From: Lentzea alba
GTDB lineage: Bacteria; Actinomycetota; Actinomycetes; Mycobacteriales; Pseudonocardiaceae
Direction: 5' to 3'
Length of the DNA: 64,000 nt
Assembly (NCBI RefSeq): GCF_011067745.1
Contig: NZ_JAAMPJ010000001.1
Coordinates: 482,829-546,828, forward strand
The notes under the pieces were generated by a model. The model saw nothing but the letters and a program-made list of their open reading frames with translations, did no database searches and was not told the DNA's origin. Position 1 is the stretch's first letter. Every line of letters starts with the position of its first letter. This document shows positions 9,746-17,425 of the stretch, piece by piece. The position numbers and the translations under genes were made by a program.

Positions 9746-9775
9746 GCCACGCCAGATTTTTCGTTGTGGCGTGGC
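9746..9775 (-). promoter_or_regulatory. inverted repeat in the hupB upstream region
   Basis: The arms gccacgcca (9746-9754) and tggcgtggc (9767-9775) are exact reverse complements around a 12-base AT-rich spacer. It lies about 90 bp upstream of the hupB GTG. It could be an operator or a DNA bend site; nothing in the sequence names the regulator. Confidence 0.4.
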
Positions 9776-9804
9776 TAATTGCGCCCCTTCGAGGGACAGG
9801 AGGC

Positions 9805-9838
9805 GCCGGATTCGCCCCTCTGGAGGGGAGAATCCGGC
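9805..9838 (-). terminator. leuCD terminator hairpin
   Basis: The stem gccggattc (9805-9813) pairs with gaatccggc (9830-9838), extended inwards by cccctc with gaggg g across a 2-base loop and one mismatch. It lies 7 bp beyond the leuD stop codon on the minus strand. Confidence 0.65.
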
Positions 9839-9844
9839 CCCCTC

Positions 9845-10447
9845 TCAGACCGCCGGAAGCGGATCCGTTGTGGGCAACCAAGTCTGACGATCGGCCTCGA
9901 ATCCGCTGATCTCGGCCTCGTGGCGGAGCGTCAAAGCGATGTCGTCGAGGCCCTCCAGAAGGCGCCAGCGGGTGTAGTCGTCGATCTCGAACGGGGCAAC
10001 CAAGTCCTTGGCGCGAACGGTCTTGTCGGTGAGGTCCACGGTGACCGGCGTGCCGGGCTCGGACTCGAGCAACTTCCACAGCAGCTCGACATCGGACTGG
10101 CTGCACTGCGCCGCCACGAGCCCCTGCTTGCCCGAGTTGCCCCGGAAGATGTCGGCGAAGCGGGACGACACGACGACCCGGAAGCCGTAGTCCATCAACG
10201 CCCAGACGGCGTGTTCCCGAGAGGACCCGGTGCCGAAGTCAGGGCCCGCAACGAGGACGCTGCCCGCCTTGAACGGCTCCTGGTTGAGGATGAACTGCTC
10301 GTCGGAGCGCCAGGCGGCGAAGAGCCCGTCCTCGAACCCGCTGCGGGTCACGCGCTTGAGGTAGACGGCCGGGATGATCTGGTCGGTGTCCACGTTGGAC
10401 CTGCGCAGCGGCACACCGACGCCCGTGTGGGTGGTGAAGGCATCCAT
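9845..10447 (-). CDS. leuD: 3-isopropylmalate dehydratase small subunit
   Basis: 200 aa, the swivelling domain of isopropylmalate isomerase, which pairs with LeuC to convert 2-isopropylmalate to 3-isopropylmalate in leucine synthesis. Family marks are the N-terminal [20 protein letters not shown], the motif [17 protein letters not shown] near residue 70, and the downstream [19 protein letters not shown]. Length is normal. It starts 2 bp after the leuC stop, so the two are one operon transcribed from the leuC/IclR intergenic region. Confidence 0.97.
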   Translation of the reverse strand: MDAFTTHTGVGVPLRRSNVDTDQIIPAVYLKRVTRSGFEDGLFAAWRSDEQFILNQEPFKAGSVLVAGPDFGTGSSREHAVWALMDYGFRVVVSSRFADIFRGNSGKQGLVAAQCSQSDVELLWKLLESEPGTPVTVDLTDKTVRAKDLVAPFEIDDYTRWRLLEGLDDIALTLRHEAEISGFEADRQTWLPTTDPLPAV

Positions 10448-10449
10448 GG

Positions 10450-11856
10450 TCAGTTCTCCAGGTCTGCGGGGGCCGAGAGGGTGCCGCGCACGGCCGTGGC
10501 GGCGGCGACGAGCGGCGAGACGAGGTGCGTCCGCCCGCCCTTGCCCTGCCTGCCCTCGAAGTTGCGGTTGGAGGTCGAGGCGCTGCGCTCACCCGGCGCG
10601 AGCTGATCCGGGTTCATGCCAAGGCACATCGAGCAGCCGGCCTGCCGCCACTCGGCGCCCGCGTCGAGGAACACCTTGTCCAGGCCCTCTTCCTCGGCCT
10701 GTTTGCGCACCCGCATCGAACCGGGCACGACCAGCATCCGTACTCCTGAAGCGACGTGCTTCCCCTTGATGACGTCCGCGGCGGCCCGCAGGTCCTCGAT
10801 GCGCCCGTTCGTGCAGGAGCCGAGGAACACCGTGTCCACGTGGATGTCGCGCAGCGGCGTGCCGGGTTCCAGGCCCATGTACGCCAGCGCCTTCTCCGCG
10901 GCCACGCGCTCGTTCTCGTCCGCGATCGCCTCGGGGTCGGGAATGCTCGCGCCCAGCGGCAGACCCTGCCCCGGGTTCGTACCCCACGTGACGAACGGAG
11001 TGAGCTCGCTCGCGTCGATGTGGACCTCGGCGTCGAAAGTCGCGTCGTCGTCGGTGCGCAGCGTCTTCCAGTACGCGACGGCCGCGTCCCAGTCCGCGCC
11101 GGACGGTGCGTGCGGACGACCCGAGATGTAGTCGAAAGTCGTCTCGTCCGGTGCGATCATGCCGGCGCGCGCGCCCGCTTCGATCGACATGTTGCACACC
11201 GTCATGCGCGCTTCCATCGAGAGGTTCTCGATCGCACGGCCGCGGTACTCGAGCACATAGCCCTGTCCGCCACCGGTTCCGATCTTCGCGATGACCGCGA
11301 GGATGATGTCCTTCGCCGTGACGCCGGGACCGAGCTCGCCGTCGACGGTGATCGCCATCGTCTTGAACGGACGCAACGGCAACGTCTGCGTCGCCATCAC
11401 GTGTTCGACCTCGGACGTGCCGATGCCGAACGCCAGCGCGCCGAACGCGCCGTGCGTGGACGTGTGACTGTCACCGCACACAACGGTCATGCCGGGCTGC
11501 GTGAGGCCGAGCTGCGGGCCCACCACGTGGACGATGCCCTGCTCCGCGTCCCCCATCGGATGCAGGCGCACGCCGAACTCCGCGCAGTTGCGGCGAAGCG
11601 TCTCGACCTGCGTGCGCGACACGAGGTCCGCGATCGGCTTGTCGATGTCGACGGTCGGGACGTTGTGGTCCTCGGTGGCGATCGTCAGATCGGCCCTGCG
11701 CAGCTTGCGGTTGGCAAGGCGCAGCCCGTCGAACGCCTGGGGGCTGGTGACTTCGTGGAGCAAATGGAGGTCGATGTAAAGCAGGTCCGGCTCCGCACCA
11801 CTGCCGTGGCGCACAACGTGTGCCTCCCACACCTTCTCCGCGAGCGTGCGGCTCAT
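10450..11856 (-). CDS. leuC: 3-isopropylmalate dehydratase large subunit
   Basis: 468 aa aconitase-family subunit carrying the 4Fe-4S cluster. The cluster cysteines lie in [15 protein letters not shown] (near residue 345) and [13 protein letters not shown] (near residues 405-410). The N-terminal [14 protein letters not shown] and the [13 protein letters not shown] segment are typical. The ATG at 11856 is chosen over 11871 because GGGAG sits 8 bases before it. The promoter region is shared with the divergent IclR gene, whose orthologues (NdgR, LtbR) control leuCD in Streptomyces and Corynebacterium. Confidence 0.97.
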   Translation of the reverse strand: MSRTLAEKVWEAHVVRHGSGAEPDLLYIDLHLLHEVTSPQAFDGLRLANRKLRRADLTIATEDHNVPTVDIDKPIADLVSRTQVETLRRNCAEFGVRLHPMGDAEQGIVHVVGPQLGLTQPGMTVVCGDSHTSTHGAFGALAFGIGTSEVEHVMATQTLPLRPFKTMAITVDGELGPGVTAKDIILAVIAKIGTGGGQGYVLEYRGRAIENLSMEARMTVCNMSIEAGARAGMIAPDETTFDYISGRPHAPSGADWDAAVAYWKTLRTDDDATFDAEVHIDASELTPFVTWGTNPGQGLPLGASIPDPEAIADENERVAAEKALAYMGLEPGTPLRDIHVDTVFLGSCTNGRIEDLRAAADVIKGKHVASGVRMLVVPGSMRVRKQAEEEGLDKVFLDAGAEWRQAGCSMCLGMNPDQLAPGERSASTSNRNFEGRQGKGGRTHLVSPLVAAATAVRGTLSAPADLEN

Positions 11857-11917
11857 TGCGACATCTCCCACATCATGGACGCGCCGACGGATCTGGACTT
11901 CTCACTGTCTGGGAAGT

Positions 11918-11923
11918 TAGTAT
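11918..11923 (+). promoter_or_regulatory. probable -10 box of a leaderless IclR-gene transcript
   Basis: TAGTAT lies 6 bases before the GTG start at 11930, so the predicted transcription start coincides with the start codon. No ribosome site is visible there, which agrees with a leaderless mRNA. No convincing -35 element is present. The 73-bp gap to leuC must also hold the leuCD promoter and any NdgR-type operator. Confidence 0.45.
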
Positions 11924-11929
11924 CGGCTT

Positions 11930-12631
11930 GTGGGACAGCATAGCGGGATCGGCGTGCTGGACAAGGCAGTGGCCGTGTTGAACGCCGTGGCAAAAGATCC
12001 GTGTGGCTTGGCCGAGTTGTGCAATCGCACCGGCCTTCCACGAGCGACCGCGCACCGCCTGGCCGTGGGCCTGGAGGTGCACCGGTTGCTGCGCAGGGGC
12101 TCCGACGGCCGCTGGCGTCCTGGCGCGGCACTCGCCGAACTGGCGGGCGGCGCGACGGACCCGTTGCTGGACGCGGCTTCCTCGGTGCTGCCGCGCCTGC
12201 GCGACATCACCGGCGAGAGCGTGCAGTTGTACCGCCGTGACGGCATGCAGCGCGTCTGCGTCTCCTCCGCGGAGCCGCCTTCCGGCTTGCGCGACACGGT
12301 TCCCATCGGCGCCAGGCTCCCCATGACGGCCGGCTCGGGTGCCAAGGTCCTGGCCGCCTGGGCGGATCCCGGCACCCAACGCGCCGTGCTGGCTGACGCC
12401 GTCTACGGCGAACGCACGCTCCTGGAAGTCCGCCGCCGCGGCTGGGCGCAAAGCGTGGCTGAACGGGAGCCAGGCGTGGCCTCGGTCTCAGCCCCGGTGC
12501 GGGACTCCTCCGGCGCGGTGGTGGCCGCCGTGTCCGTCTCCGGCCCGATTGACCGCATGGGCCGCCGTCCGGGCGCCCGCTGGGCCGCCGACCTGCTGGC
12601 CGCAGCCGAAGCCCTCCAAAGCCGCCTCTAA
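11930..12631 (+). CDS. ndgR: IclR-family regulator of leucine/amino-acid biosynthesis (NdgR/LtbR-like)
   Basis: 233 aa. The N-terminal winged helix-turn-helix reads GVLDKAVAVLNAVA, then LAELCNRTGLPRATAHRLAV (residues 27-46). The C-terminal IclR effector domain includes LRDITGESVQLYRRDGMQRV, ERTLLEVRRRGWAQSVAERE and PGVASVSAPVRDSSGAVVAA. The start is GTG. It is divergent from leuCD, the arrangement conserved in Streptomyces (ndgR), Corynebacterium (ltbR) and M. tuberculosis (Rv2989). A role in leuCD control follows from that conservation; the ligand is not visible. Confidence 0.9.
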   Translation: MGQHSGIGVLDKAVAVLNAVAKDPCGLAELCNRTGLPRATAHRLAVGLEVHRLLRRGSDGRWRPGAALAELAGGATDPLLDAASSVLPRLRDITGESVQLYRRDGMQRVCVSSAEPPSGLRDTVPIGARLPMTAGSGAKVLAAWADPGTQRAVLADAVYGERTLLEVRRRGWAQSVAEREPGVASVSAPVRDSSGAVVAAVSVSGPIDRMGRRPGARWAADLLAAAEALQSRL

Positions 12632-12645
12632 AGCACCAACGCCGA

Positions 12646-12680
12646 CTGTGGCCGTTCTCCCCTCGGGAGGGCGGCCACAG
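12646..12680 (+). terminator. IclR-gene terminator hairpin
   Basis: ctgtggccg (12646-12654) pairs with cggccacag (12672-12680), with an inner tctccc/gggag stem. It begins 14 bp after the stop codon. Confidence 0.65.
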
Positions 12681-12931
12681 CCGTCCAGGCGCTACGACAC
12701 GCCGTGGCATACCTCACGACACGCGGTTTCGACACATCTCACCCCGCACCGCCTCAGCATCCGCCAAAAGCCGCAACCAAGACCGTTCCACCCAGCCAGC
12801 CAACGAGCCCCAGACCGCCCAGAAGCCCATTCAACAAACGGCGCCAAGAATTCTCTCTATAGGCAGGCGAAGCCCTTGCCACTTTCGGCGAGCAAAGCGA
12901 CGCCCCTCCCGCTCCCCGATGGGAAACCTAC

Positions 12932-12987
12932 GGGGGGTCCGGGGGGCGAAGCCCCGCCGGCTGGGGGTCTGGGGGCTCGGCCCCCAG
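12932..12987. repeat. G-tract hairpin element
   Basis: Two nested inverted repeats are rich in G tracts: ggggc-gaa-gcccc at 12943-12955 and ctgggggtctgggggctcgg plus cccccag at 12961-12987. Four or more runs of five to six G on the plus strand within 45 bases also give G-quadruplex potential. It lies in the 414-bp gap between the IclR gene and the tRNA genes, where no gene is seen. Elements of this look recur between genes in actinomycete genomes. Confidence 0.5.
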
Positions 12988-13000
12988 AGGACAATGCGAA

Positions 13001-13035
13001 AGAGGCCTGTCAGCGCTTTCCGCTGACAGGCCTCT
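13001..13035 (-). terminator. tRNA operon terminator
   Basis: agaggcctgtcagcg (13001-13015) and cgctgacaggcctct (13021-13035) are exact reverse complements with a 5-base loop, 10 bp beyond the 3' end of tRNA-Glu on the minus strand. Confidence 0.8.
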
Positions 13036-13045
13036 CCCACCTCTG

Positions 13046-13118
13046 TAGCCCCGAAGGGATTCGAACCCTCGCTACCGCCTTGAGAGGGCGGCGTCCTAGG
13101 CCGCTAGACGACGGGGCC
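13046..13118 (-). tRNA. tRNA-Glu (anticodon CTC)
   Basis: The 73-nt cloverleaf reads on the minus strand as ggccccg...cggggct with a G-T first pair and discriminator A. The D arm includes tctagcggcctagga. The anticodon stem ccgcc/ggcgg encloses ctctcaa (anticodon CTC, codon GAG). The T arm carries ggttcgaatcc. CCA is not encoded. It lies 136 bp downstream of tRNA-Gln, and both probably share a transcript. In the related M. tuberculosis locus the Glu and Gln tRNAs lie near gltX, which is absent here. Confidence 0.96.
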
Positions 13119-13254
13119 CTAGAACTTCTTGCTGGTTTGAACCTTATCAGATCAATCTGTCCGGTCCAAATCCGGCTATTCAGTTCATTTTCTTGCGGTC
13201 TTGCCTTGCTTCGAAACTCTCCCGAGCTTATCACTCGGTTTTGCTTCTCAGCAG

Positions 13255-13326
13255 CTGGGGTACCAGGACTCGAACCTAGACTAACTGAACCAGAATCAGT
13301 CGTGCTGCCAATTACACCATACCCCA
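13255..13326 (-). tRNA. tRNA-Gln (anticodon CTG)
   Basis: The 72-nt cloverleaf on the minus strand has acceptor tggggta/tacccca, discriminator G and the D arm ggtgtaattggcagc. The anticodon stem actga/tcagt encloses ttctggt (anticodon CTG, codon CAG). The T arm has ggttcgagtcc. CCA is not encoded. The gatCAB genes at 53540-57013 fit charging of this tRNA by glutamylation and transamidation. Confidence 0.96.
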
Positions 13327-13476
13327 TTGGCTTTCACGATCGACTTCGGTTCTCTCCTGGAGTTCCGAGGCCCTCGTTGCTGCCGTGAGAAATACTAGAC
13401 CACGCCCCCACCAGAAGTGAAATCGGCCCCCACCCGCAGGCAAACACGCAGGTAGAGGCCGGTCTCAGAGGCAATC

Positions 13477-14214
13477 TCAGGCGGTGGCCGCCGACAGCTC
13501 GCACACGAGGAGCTCGGGCAGTTCCGCCAGCGACGTGATCGAGGACAGCCCGGCGGGCAGCGTGCCGCCGGTCGGACCCGTCCGGTTGATCCAGACGCCG
13601 TGCATCCCGGCGTCGCGCGCACCGATCGCGTCGGCGTGCAGGCGGTCTCCCACGTGGACGATGTCGCCCGGCGGGACCCCCAGGGCGAGGCTGGCGGTGT
13701 GAAAGATCACGCGGTCCGGCTTGGCGCAGCCGACCTCGCCGGCGATCAACACGGCGTCGAAGTACGACGAGAGGCCCAGCTGGGCGATCTTCACGCGCTG
13801 GTGGCGACCGGAGGCGTTGCTGATCGCGGCGATCGGGAGGCCCGTGGCGCGCAGCCAGTCGAGCATCGGGATCACGTCGGGGAACAGGCACCAGCCGGCC
13901 GAGAGGACTTCCTGGCGGGCCAGCTCGCGACGGGTGGCCTCCTCCAGCGTCAGCTCCTCGCCCAGGGCGGCGAAGAAGGCCTGCGTGCGGATGTTGCGCA
14001 TCGACTCGTACTGGAGTTCACCGGCGAGCTGGCGGGTCACGTGGTCGTCGGTGATTCGCTGCCACAACGACCAGGCGTCGGCGCTACCGACCATCGATGC
14101 CAGCGCGGCGCGCGAAGAAGTGCTGTAGTCGACAAGTGTGTCGTCGACGTCCAGGCACACAGCGCGGATCTCGCCGGTTCTCTTACGCGTGAAAGTCGGG
14201 GACGCAGTTGTCAC
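13477..14214 (-). CDS. HAD-superfamily hydrolase
   Basis: 245 aa phosphatase-like enzyme. Motif I is VCLDVDDTLVDYS (nucleophile Asp near residue 21). Motif II is the Ser in AAISNASGRHQR. Motif III is the Lys in EVGCAKPDRVIFHTA. Motif IV is IVHVGDRLHADAIGARDAGM. A helical cap lies between motifs I and II, as in haloacid dehalogenase and phosphoglycolate-phosphatase types. The substrate is not predictable. It is a single gene on the minus strand beyond the tRNAs and is separated from the divergent FAD enzyme by 381 bp. Confidence 0.9.
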   Translation of the reverse strand: MTTASPTFTRKRTGEIRAVCLDVDDTLVDYSTSSRAALASMVGSADAWSLWQRITDDHVTRQLAGELQYESMRNIRTQAFFAALGEELTLEEATRRELARQEVLSAGWCLFPDVIPMLDWLRATGLPIAAISNASGRHQRVKIAQLGLSSYFDAVLIAGEVGCAKPDRVIFHTASLALGVPPGDIVHVGDRLHADAIGARDAGMHGVWINRTGPTGGTLPAGLSSITSLAELPELLVCELSAATA

Positions 14215-14595
14215 CCCGGAAGGTTAGGTGCGAGGGGCCCTCGTCCGATTCGGCTAACGAGGTGATTCCTATAGGTCCTTGCACGATCAAGCGGACCTTG
14301 AGGCCCCGAACGAACCAGTGACGCTCGTCCGGGCGCCGATTGCAATCGCCCGGTCGAGTGTTGTTCGGCCACTTGACCGTCACTGCCCGAACGGGCGGGT
14401 TCCGCGAGCGCGACACCCTAGCTCGCGCAACGAGATCGTGCACCGGCCGCAATCGTTTTGCGGCCTGGTTTCCCAGACCGTCCACAGAGGACTTTGGTGG
14501 CGAGAGAGCCGCGCCACACGGAACTCGGCTTGACGCAAACGGCGATCAGGAGCATGCTGAGTTTATTCAACAGCGGTTGAAATGAGAGGATCGAC
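14215..14595. other. 381-bp intergenic region between HAD and FAD-enzyme genes
   Basis: No convincing gene is seen. Near the right end a TTGACG box (14530-14535) and a near-palindrome ttcaacagcggttgaa (14566-14581) lie just upstream of the FAD-enzyme start at 14596. This fits a regulated promoter for that gene. The central part shows several short dyads but no recognisable RNA. Confidence 0.4.
14566..14581 (+). promoter_or_regulatory. near-palindromic operator candidate
   Basis: ttcaac and gttgaa flank a 4-base centre; 14 of 16 positions are symmetric. It sits 15 bp upstream of the ATG of the FAD-dependent enzyme, between a TTGACG box and the start codon, which is a repressor-like position. 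The regulator is unknown. Confidence 0.35.
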
Positions 14596-15852
14596 ATGGA
14601 GAGGACGACCTGCCTCGTCGTCGGAGGCGGACCTGCGGGAATGGTGCTGGGGCTGCTGCTGGCCCGCGGTGGCGTCGAGGTCACGGTGCTGGAGAAGCAC
14701 GGCGACTTCCTGCGCGACTTCCGCGGCGACACGGTGCACGCGTCGACGCTGACGCTGATGGACGAGCTGGGGCTGGGGCCCGCGTTCGAGCAGGTGCCGC
14801 ACCAGGACGTCGACAAGATCGAGGCGCTGCTCGACGGCGGCGCCAAGGCCACGATCGCCGACCTGAAGCGGCTTCCTGGTGCGAACAAGCGCATCGCGAT
14901 GGTGCCGCAGTGGGACTTCCTGGACCTGCTGGCGGACGCGGGCAAGCTGGAGCCGACGTTCACGTTGCGGATGAACACCGAGGTCACCGGGATCACCAAG
15001 AGCGGCAGCAGGGTCACGGGCGTGCGGTACCGCGACCGCGTCGACGGGCACGAGGGCGAGATCGCCGCGGACCTCGTCGTCGCGGCGGACGGGCGCGGTT
15101 CGATCCTGCGCGACGCCGTGGAACTTCCGGTCTACCGCTTCGGCGCGCCGATGGACGTGTGGTGGTTCCGCTTGCCGCGCAACGAGAGCGACCCGGTCAA
15201 GGGCGGCGCCGGCCGGTTCAGCGCGGGCAGCGCGATGGTGCTCATTCCACGCGGCGAGTACTTCCAGTGCGCCTTCCTGATCCGGAAGGGAACGGACCAG
15301 AAGCTGCGCGCCGAGGGCGTCGAGAAGTTCCGGGAACGCGTCGTCACGCTCATCCCGTGGCTCGCGGACCGGGTGGACCACGTCAAGAGCCTCGACGACG
15401 CGAAGCTGCTCGACGTGAAGCTGGACCGGTTGCGGCGCTGGCACGTCGACGGACTGCTGTGCATCGGTGACGCGGCGCACGCGATGTCACCCGTGGGCGG
15501 CGTGGGCATCAACCTGGCCGTGCAGGACGCGGTCGCCACGGCCAGACTGCTCGCGCGGCCGTTGCGGGAGGGCAGGGTCACGAGCGCGACGCTCGCGAAG
15601 GTGCGCGGGCGCAGGCTGTTCCCGACCGTGGTGATCCAGACGTTCCAGCGGGTGATCCACCGGCTGTTCCTCGGCCGCAAGCTCAACAGCACCGAGACGG
15701 TCTCCAGCTCGGGCACGCCGGTCATGCTCAAGATCGCGCAGAAGCTGCCGTTCCTGCAGGCGGTGCCCGCCTACGTGATCGCGATCGGGCCACGCCCGGA
15801 GCACGCGCCCGACTTCGCACGCAGGGCGCCGCAGACCATCGCGAGGTCGTAA
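14596..15852 (+). CDS. FAD-dependent oxidoreductase (UbiH/PHBH-type monooxygenase family)
   Basis: 418 aa group A flavoprotein. The N-terminal Rossmann motif is CLVVGGGPAGMVLGLLLARG (residues 6-25), followed by an acidic strand end (VLEKHGDFLRDFRGDTVHAS). The middle NAD(P)H/FAD motif is LVVAADGRGSILRDAV, and the C-terminal FAD motif is IGDAAHAMSPVGGVGINLAV. This is full length for aromatic-ring hydroxylases and related enzymes. Possible roles are hydroxylation of an aromatic compound or inactivation of an antibiotic; the sequence does not decide. A GAGAGG site precedes the ATG. It converges on the response regulator gene with 6 bp between stops. Confidence 0.9.
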   Translation: MERTTCLVVGGGPAGMVLGLLLARGGVEVTVLEKHGDFLRDFRGDTVHASTLTLMDELGLGPAFEQVPHQDVDKIEALLDGGAKATIADLKRLPGANKRIAMVPQWDFLDLLADAGKLEPTFTLRMNTEVTGITKSGSRVTGVRYRDRVDGHEGEIAADLVVAADGRGSILRDAVELPVYRFGAPMDVWWFRLPRNESDPVKGGAGRFSAGSAMVLIPRGEYFQCAFLIRKGTDQKLRAEGVEKFRERVVTLIPWLADRVDHVKSLDDAKLLDVKLDRLRRWHVDGLLCIGDAAHAMSPVGGVGINLAVQDAVATARLLARPLREGRVTSATLAKVRGRRLFPTVVIQTFQRVIHRLFLGRKLNSTETVSSSGTPVMLKIAQKLPFLQAVPAYVIAIGPRPEHAPDFARRAPQTIARS

Positions 15853-15858
15853 CAGCCC

Positions 15859-16518
15859 TCACGTCGCGGCGAGAACCTCGGATGACTCGCCGAGCACCAT
15901 CGCCACGGCGTGGGCGCGGTCACGAGCGCCCAGCTTGCGCAGGATCGCCTTCACGTGGGTCTTCACGGTGTCGTTGCTGATGAAGAGCCGCTGGGCGATC
16001 CGAGCGTTGTCCATCCCCTTCGCCATCTCGGCCAGCACGTCGAACTCGCGTGCCGACAGCCTGCCGAGCGAGGCGGGCGGAGGCATCCGCGCCGGTAGCC
16101 GAGCCAACGACCCCACCCGTGCGTCGATCGCGGCGGGAGCACCCCGCACGGCGGCCGCGATCAGCGGCAGCAGCTCGGCCACGGGTGAGGTTTTCAGCAG
16201 GTAGGCGACGGCGCCGGCGTCCAGCGCGGCGCGGGCCCAGCTCGGACTGTCCGCATTGGACAGCACGACGACCCGGGCGGTCGGCCGGAACTGCGCCGTG
16301 TCCCGCACGGTGCGCAGCGGACCGGCGCCCGGCACGTCGAAGTCGGTGACGACCAGGTCCACCTGGACGCCGCGCAGCACGCGCGCAGCATCGGCCACGG
16401 TGTGGGCGATGCCCACAACGCGGAAGCAATGTGTGCGATGCAGCGAGATCCGCAGCCCTTCGGTGATGAGCTGCGATCCGTCGACGAGCAACACACGGGT
16501 GGACGCCAGGTCCGTCAT
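15859..16518 (-). CDS. orphan LuxR/NarL-family response regulator with atypical acidic pocket
   Basis: 219 aa. The receiver domain (residues 8-125) has the phospho-acceptor Asp near 59 (DLVVTDFDVPGAG), a Ser in VVVLSNADSP and the Lys near 109 (AYLLKTSP). The N-terminal acidic pair is incomplete: RVLLVDGSQL has one Asp where two acidic residues are usual. The LuxR helix-turn-helix occupies about 155-215 (LSAREFDVLAEMAKGMDNAR, then ISNDTVKTHVKAILRKLGA). No histidine kinase gene is adjacent. The missing acidic residue may weaken Mg-dependent phosphorylation. The targets are unknown. Confidence 0.9.
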   Translation of the reverse strand: MTDLASTRVLLVDGSQLITEGLRISLHRTHCFRVVGIAHTVADAARVLRGVQVDLVVTDFDVPGAGPLRTVRDTAQFRPTARVVVLSNADSPSWARAALDAGAVAYLLKTSPVAELLPLIAAAVRGAPAAIDARVGSLARLPARMPPPASLGRLSAREFDVLAEMAKGMDNARIAQRLFISNDTVKTHVKAILRKLGARDRAHAVAMVLGESSEVLAAT

Positions 16519-16585
16519 GACACCGGGAAGTTACTAGCGGGTACCCGAGTGCGTAACCTGCCGAGCGCCGGATTGCTCCGTACGG

Positions 16586-17344
16586 CTACCTATTTGCGAC
16601 CGGATTGGTGAGCGTGCCGAGGCCGTCCACAGTCACGGAGACCGTCTGTCCGGCCCTCATCGGCCCCACGCCCGCCGGCGTCCCGGTGAGGATCACGTCG
16701 CCGGGAAGCAGCGTCATGACGGCCGAGACGTACTCGATGAGCGACGGAATGTCGTGCACCATCAACGAAGTACGTCCGTCTTGCTTGACTTCCCCGTCAA
16801 CTTCCGTGACAACGCGGACATCCGAGGGGTCGAACTCCGTTTCGATGAACGGACCCATCGGACAGAACGTGTCAAAACCCTTGGCACGCGTGAACTGCAC
16901 GTCCTTCTTCTGCAGGTCGCGCGCAGTGACATCGTTGGCGATGGTGTAACCCATGACAACGCCGGCAGCTTTCGCCTTGGGCACGTCGCGGCACGGCTGG
17001 CCGATGATGACGGCCAGTTCGCCCTCGAAGTCGACGCGCTCGGACGCCGGCGGGATCTTGATCTCGACGTTCGGGCCGATCACCGAGGTGTTGGGCTTGA
17101 GAAAGACCAACGGCTCCGCGGGGACCTCGTTGCCGAGCTCGGCGGCGTGGTCCGCGTAGTTGCGGCCGATGCCGATGATCTTGGTCGGCAGGATCGGCGC
17201 CAGCAACCTGACGTCGGCCAACGGCCACTTCCGGCCGGTGAACGTGGGCGTGCCGAAGGGGTGTTCGGCGATCTCCGCAGCCTCTTCGCCGTGAACAGCG
17301 ACAAAAGCTACGCCTTGCGGGTGAGCTATCCGAGCGATTCGCAC
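16586..17344 (-). CDS. fumarylacetoacetate hydrolase family protein
   Basis: 252 aa FAH-fold enzyme. Metal and active-site segments are [35 protein letters not shown] and [20 protein letters not shown]. The conserved C-terminal [15 protein letters not shown] is present. Family members act as acylpyruvate hydrolases, oxaloacetate decarboxylases or 2-hydroxyhepta-diene-dioate isomerases; the substrate here is not clear. The start is GTG at 17344. It lies 81 bp downstream of cimA on the same strand. In M. tuberculosis the orthologue (Rv2993c) is next to gltX, which this window lacks. Confidence 0.9.
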   Translation of the reverse strand: MRIARIAHPQGVAFVAVHGEEAAEIAEHPFGTPTFTGRKWPLADVRLLAPILPTKIIGIGRNYADHAAELGNEVPAEPLVFLKPNTSVIGPNVEIKIPPASERVDFEGELAVIIGQPCRDVPKAKAAGVVMGYTIANDVTARDLQKKDVQFTRAKGFDTFCPMGPFIETEFDPSDVRVVTEVDGEVKQDGRTSLMVHDIPSLIEYVSAVMTLLPGDVILTGTPAGVGPMRAGQTVSVTVDGLGTLTNPVANR

Positions 17345-17425
17345 AGTGCCAGTTTACGAGTAACCGGACCAGCGGGGCCGTGCGCCTGGAGGTGAGCGCT
17401 TCGCGCGATGTGTACGTATACCTCT

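Noticed and set aside
13119..13254. A third tRNA between tRNA-Gln and tRNA-Glu
   Set aside because: No cloverleaf or T-arm sequence can be formed in the 136-bp spacer.
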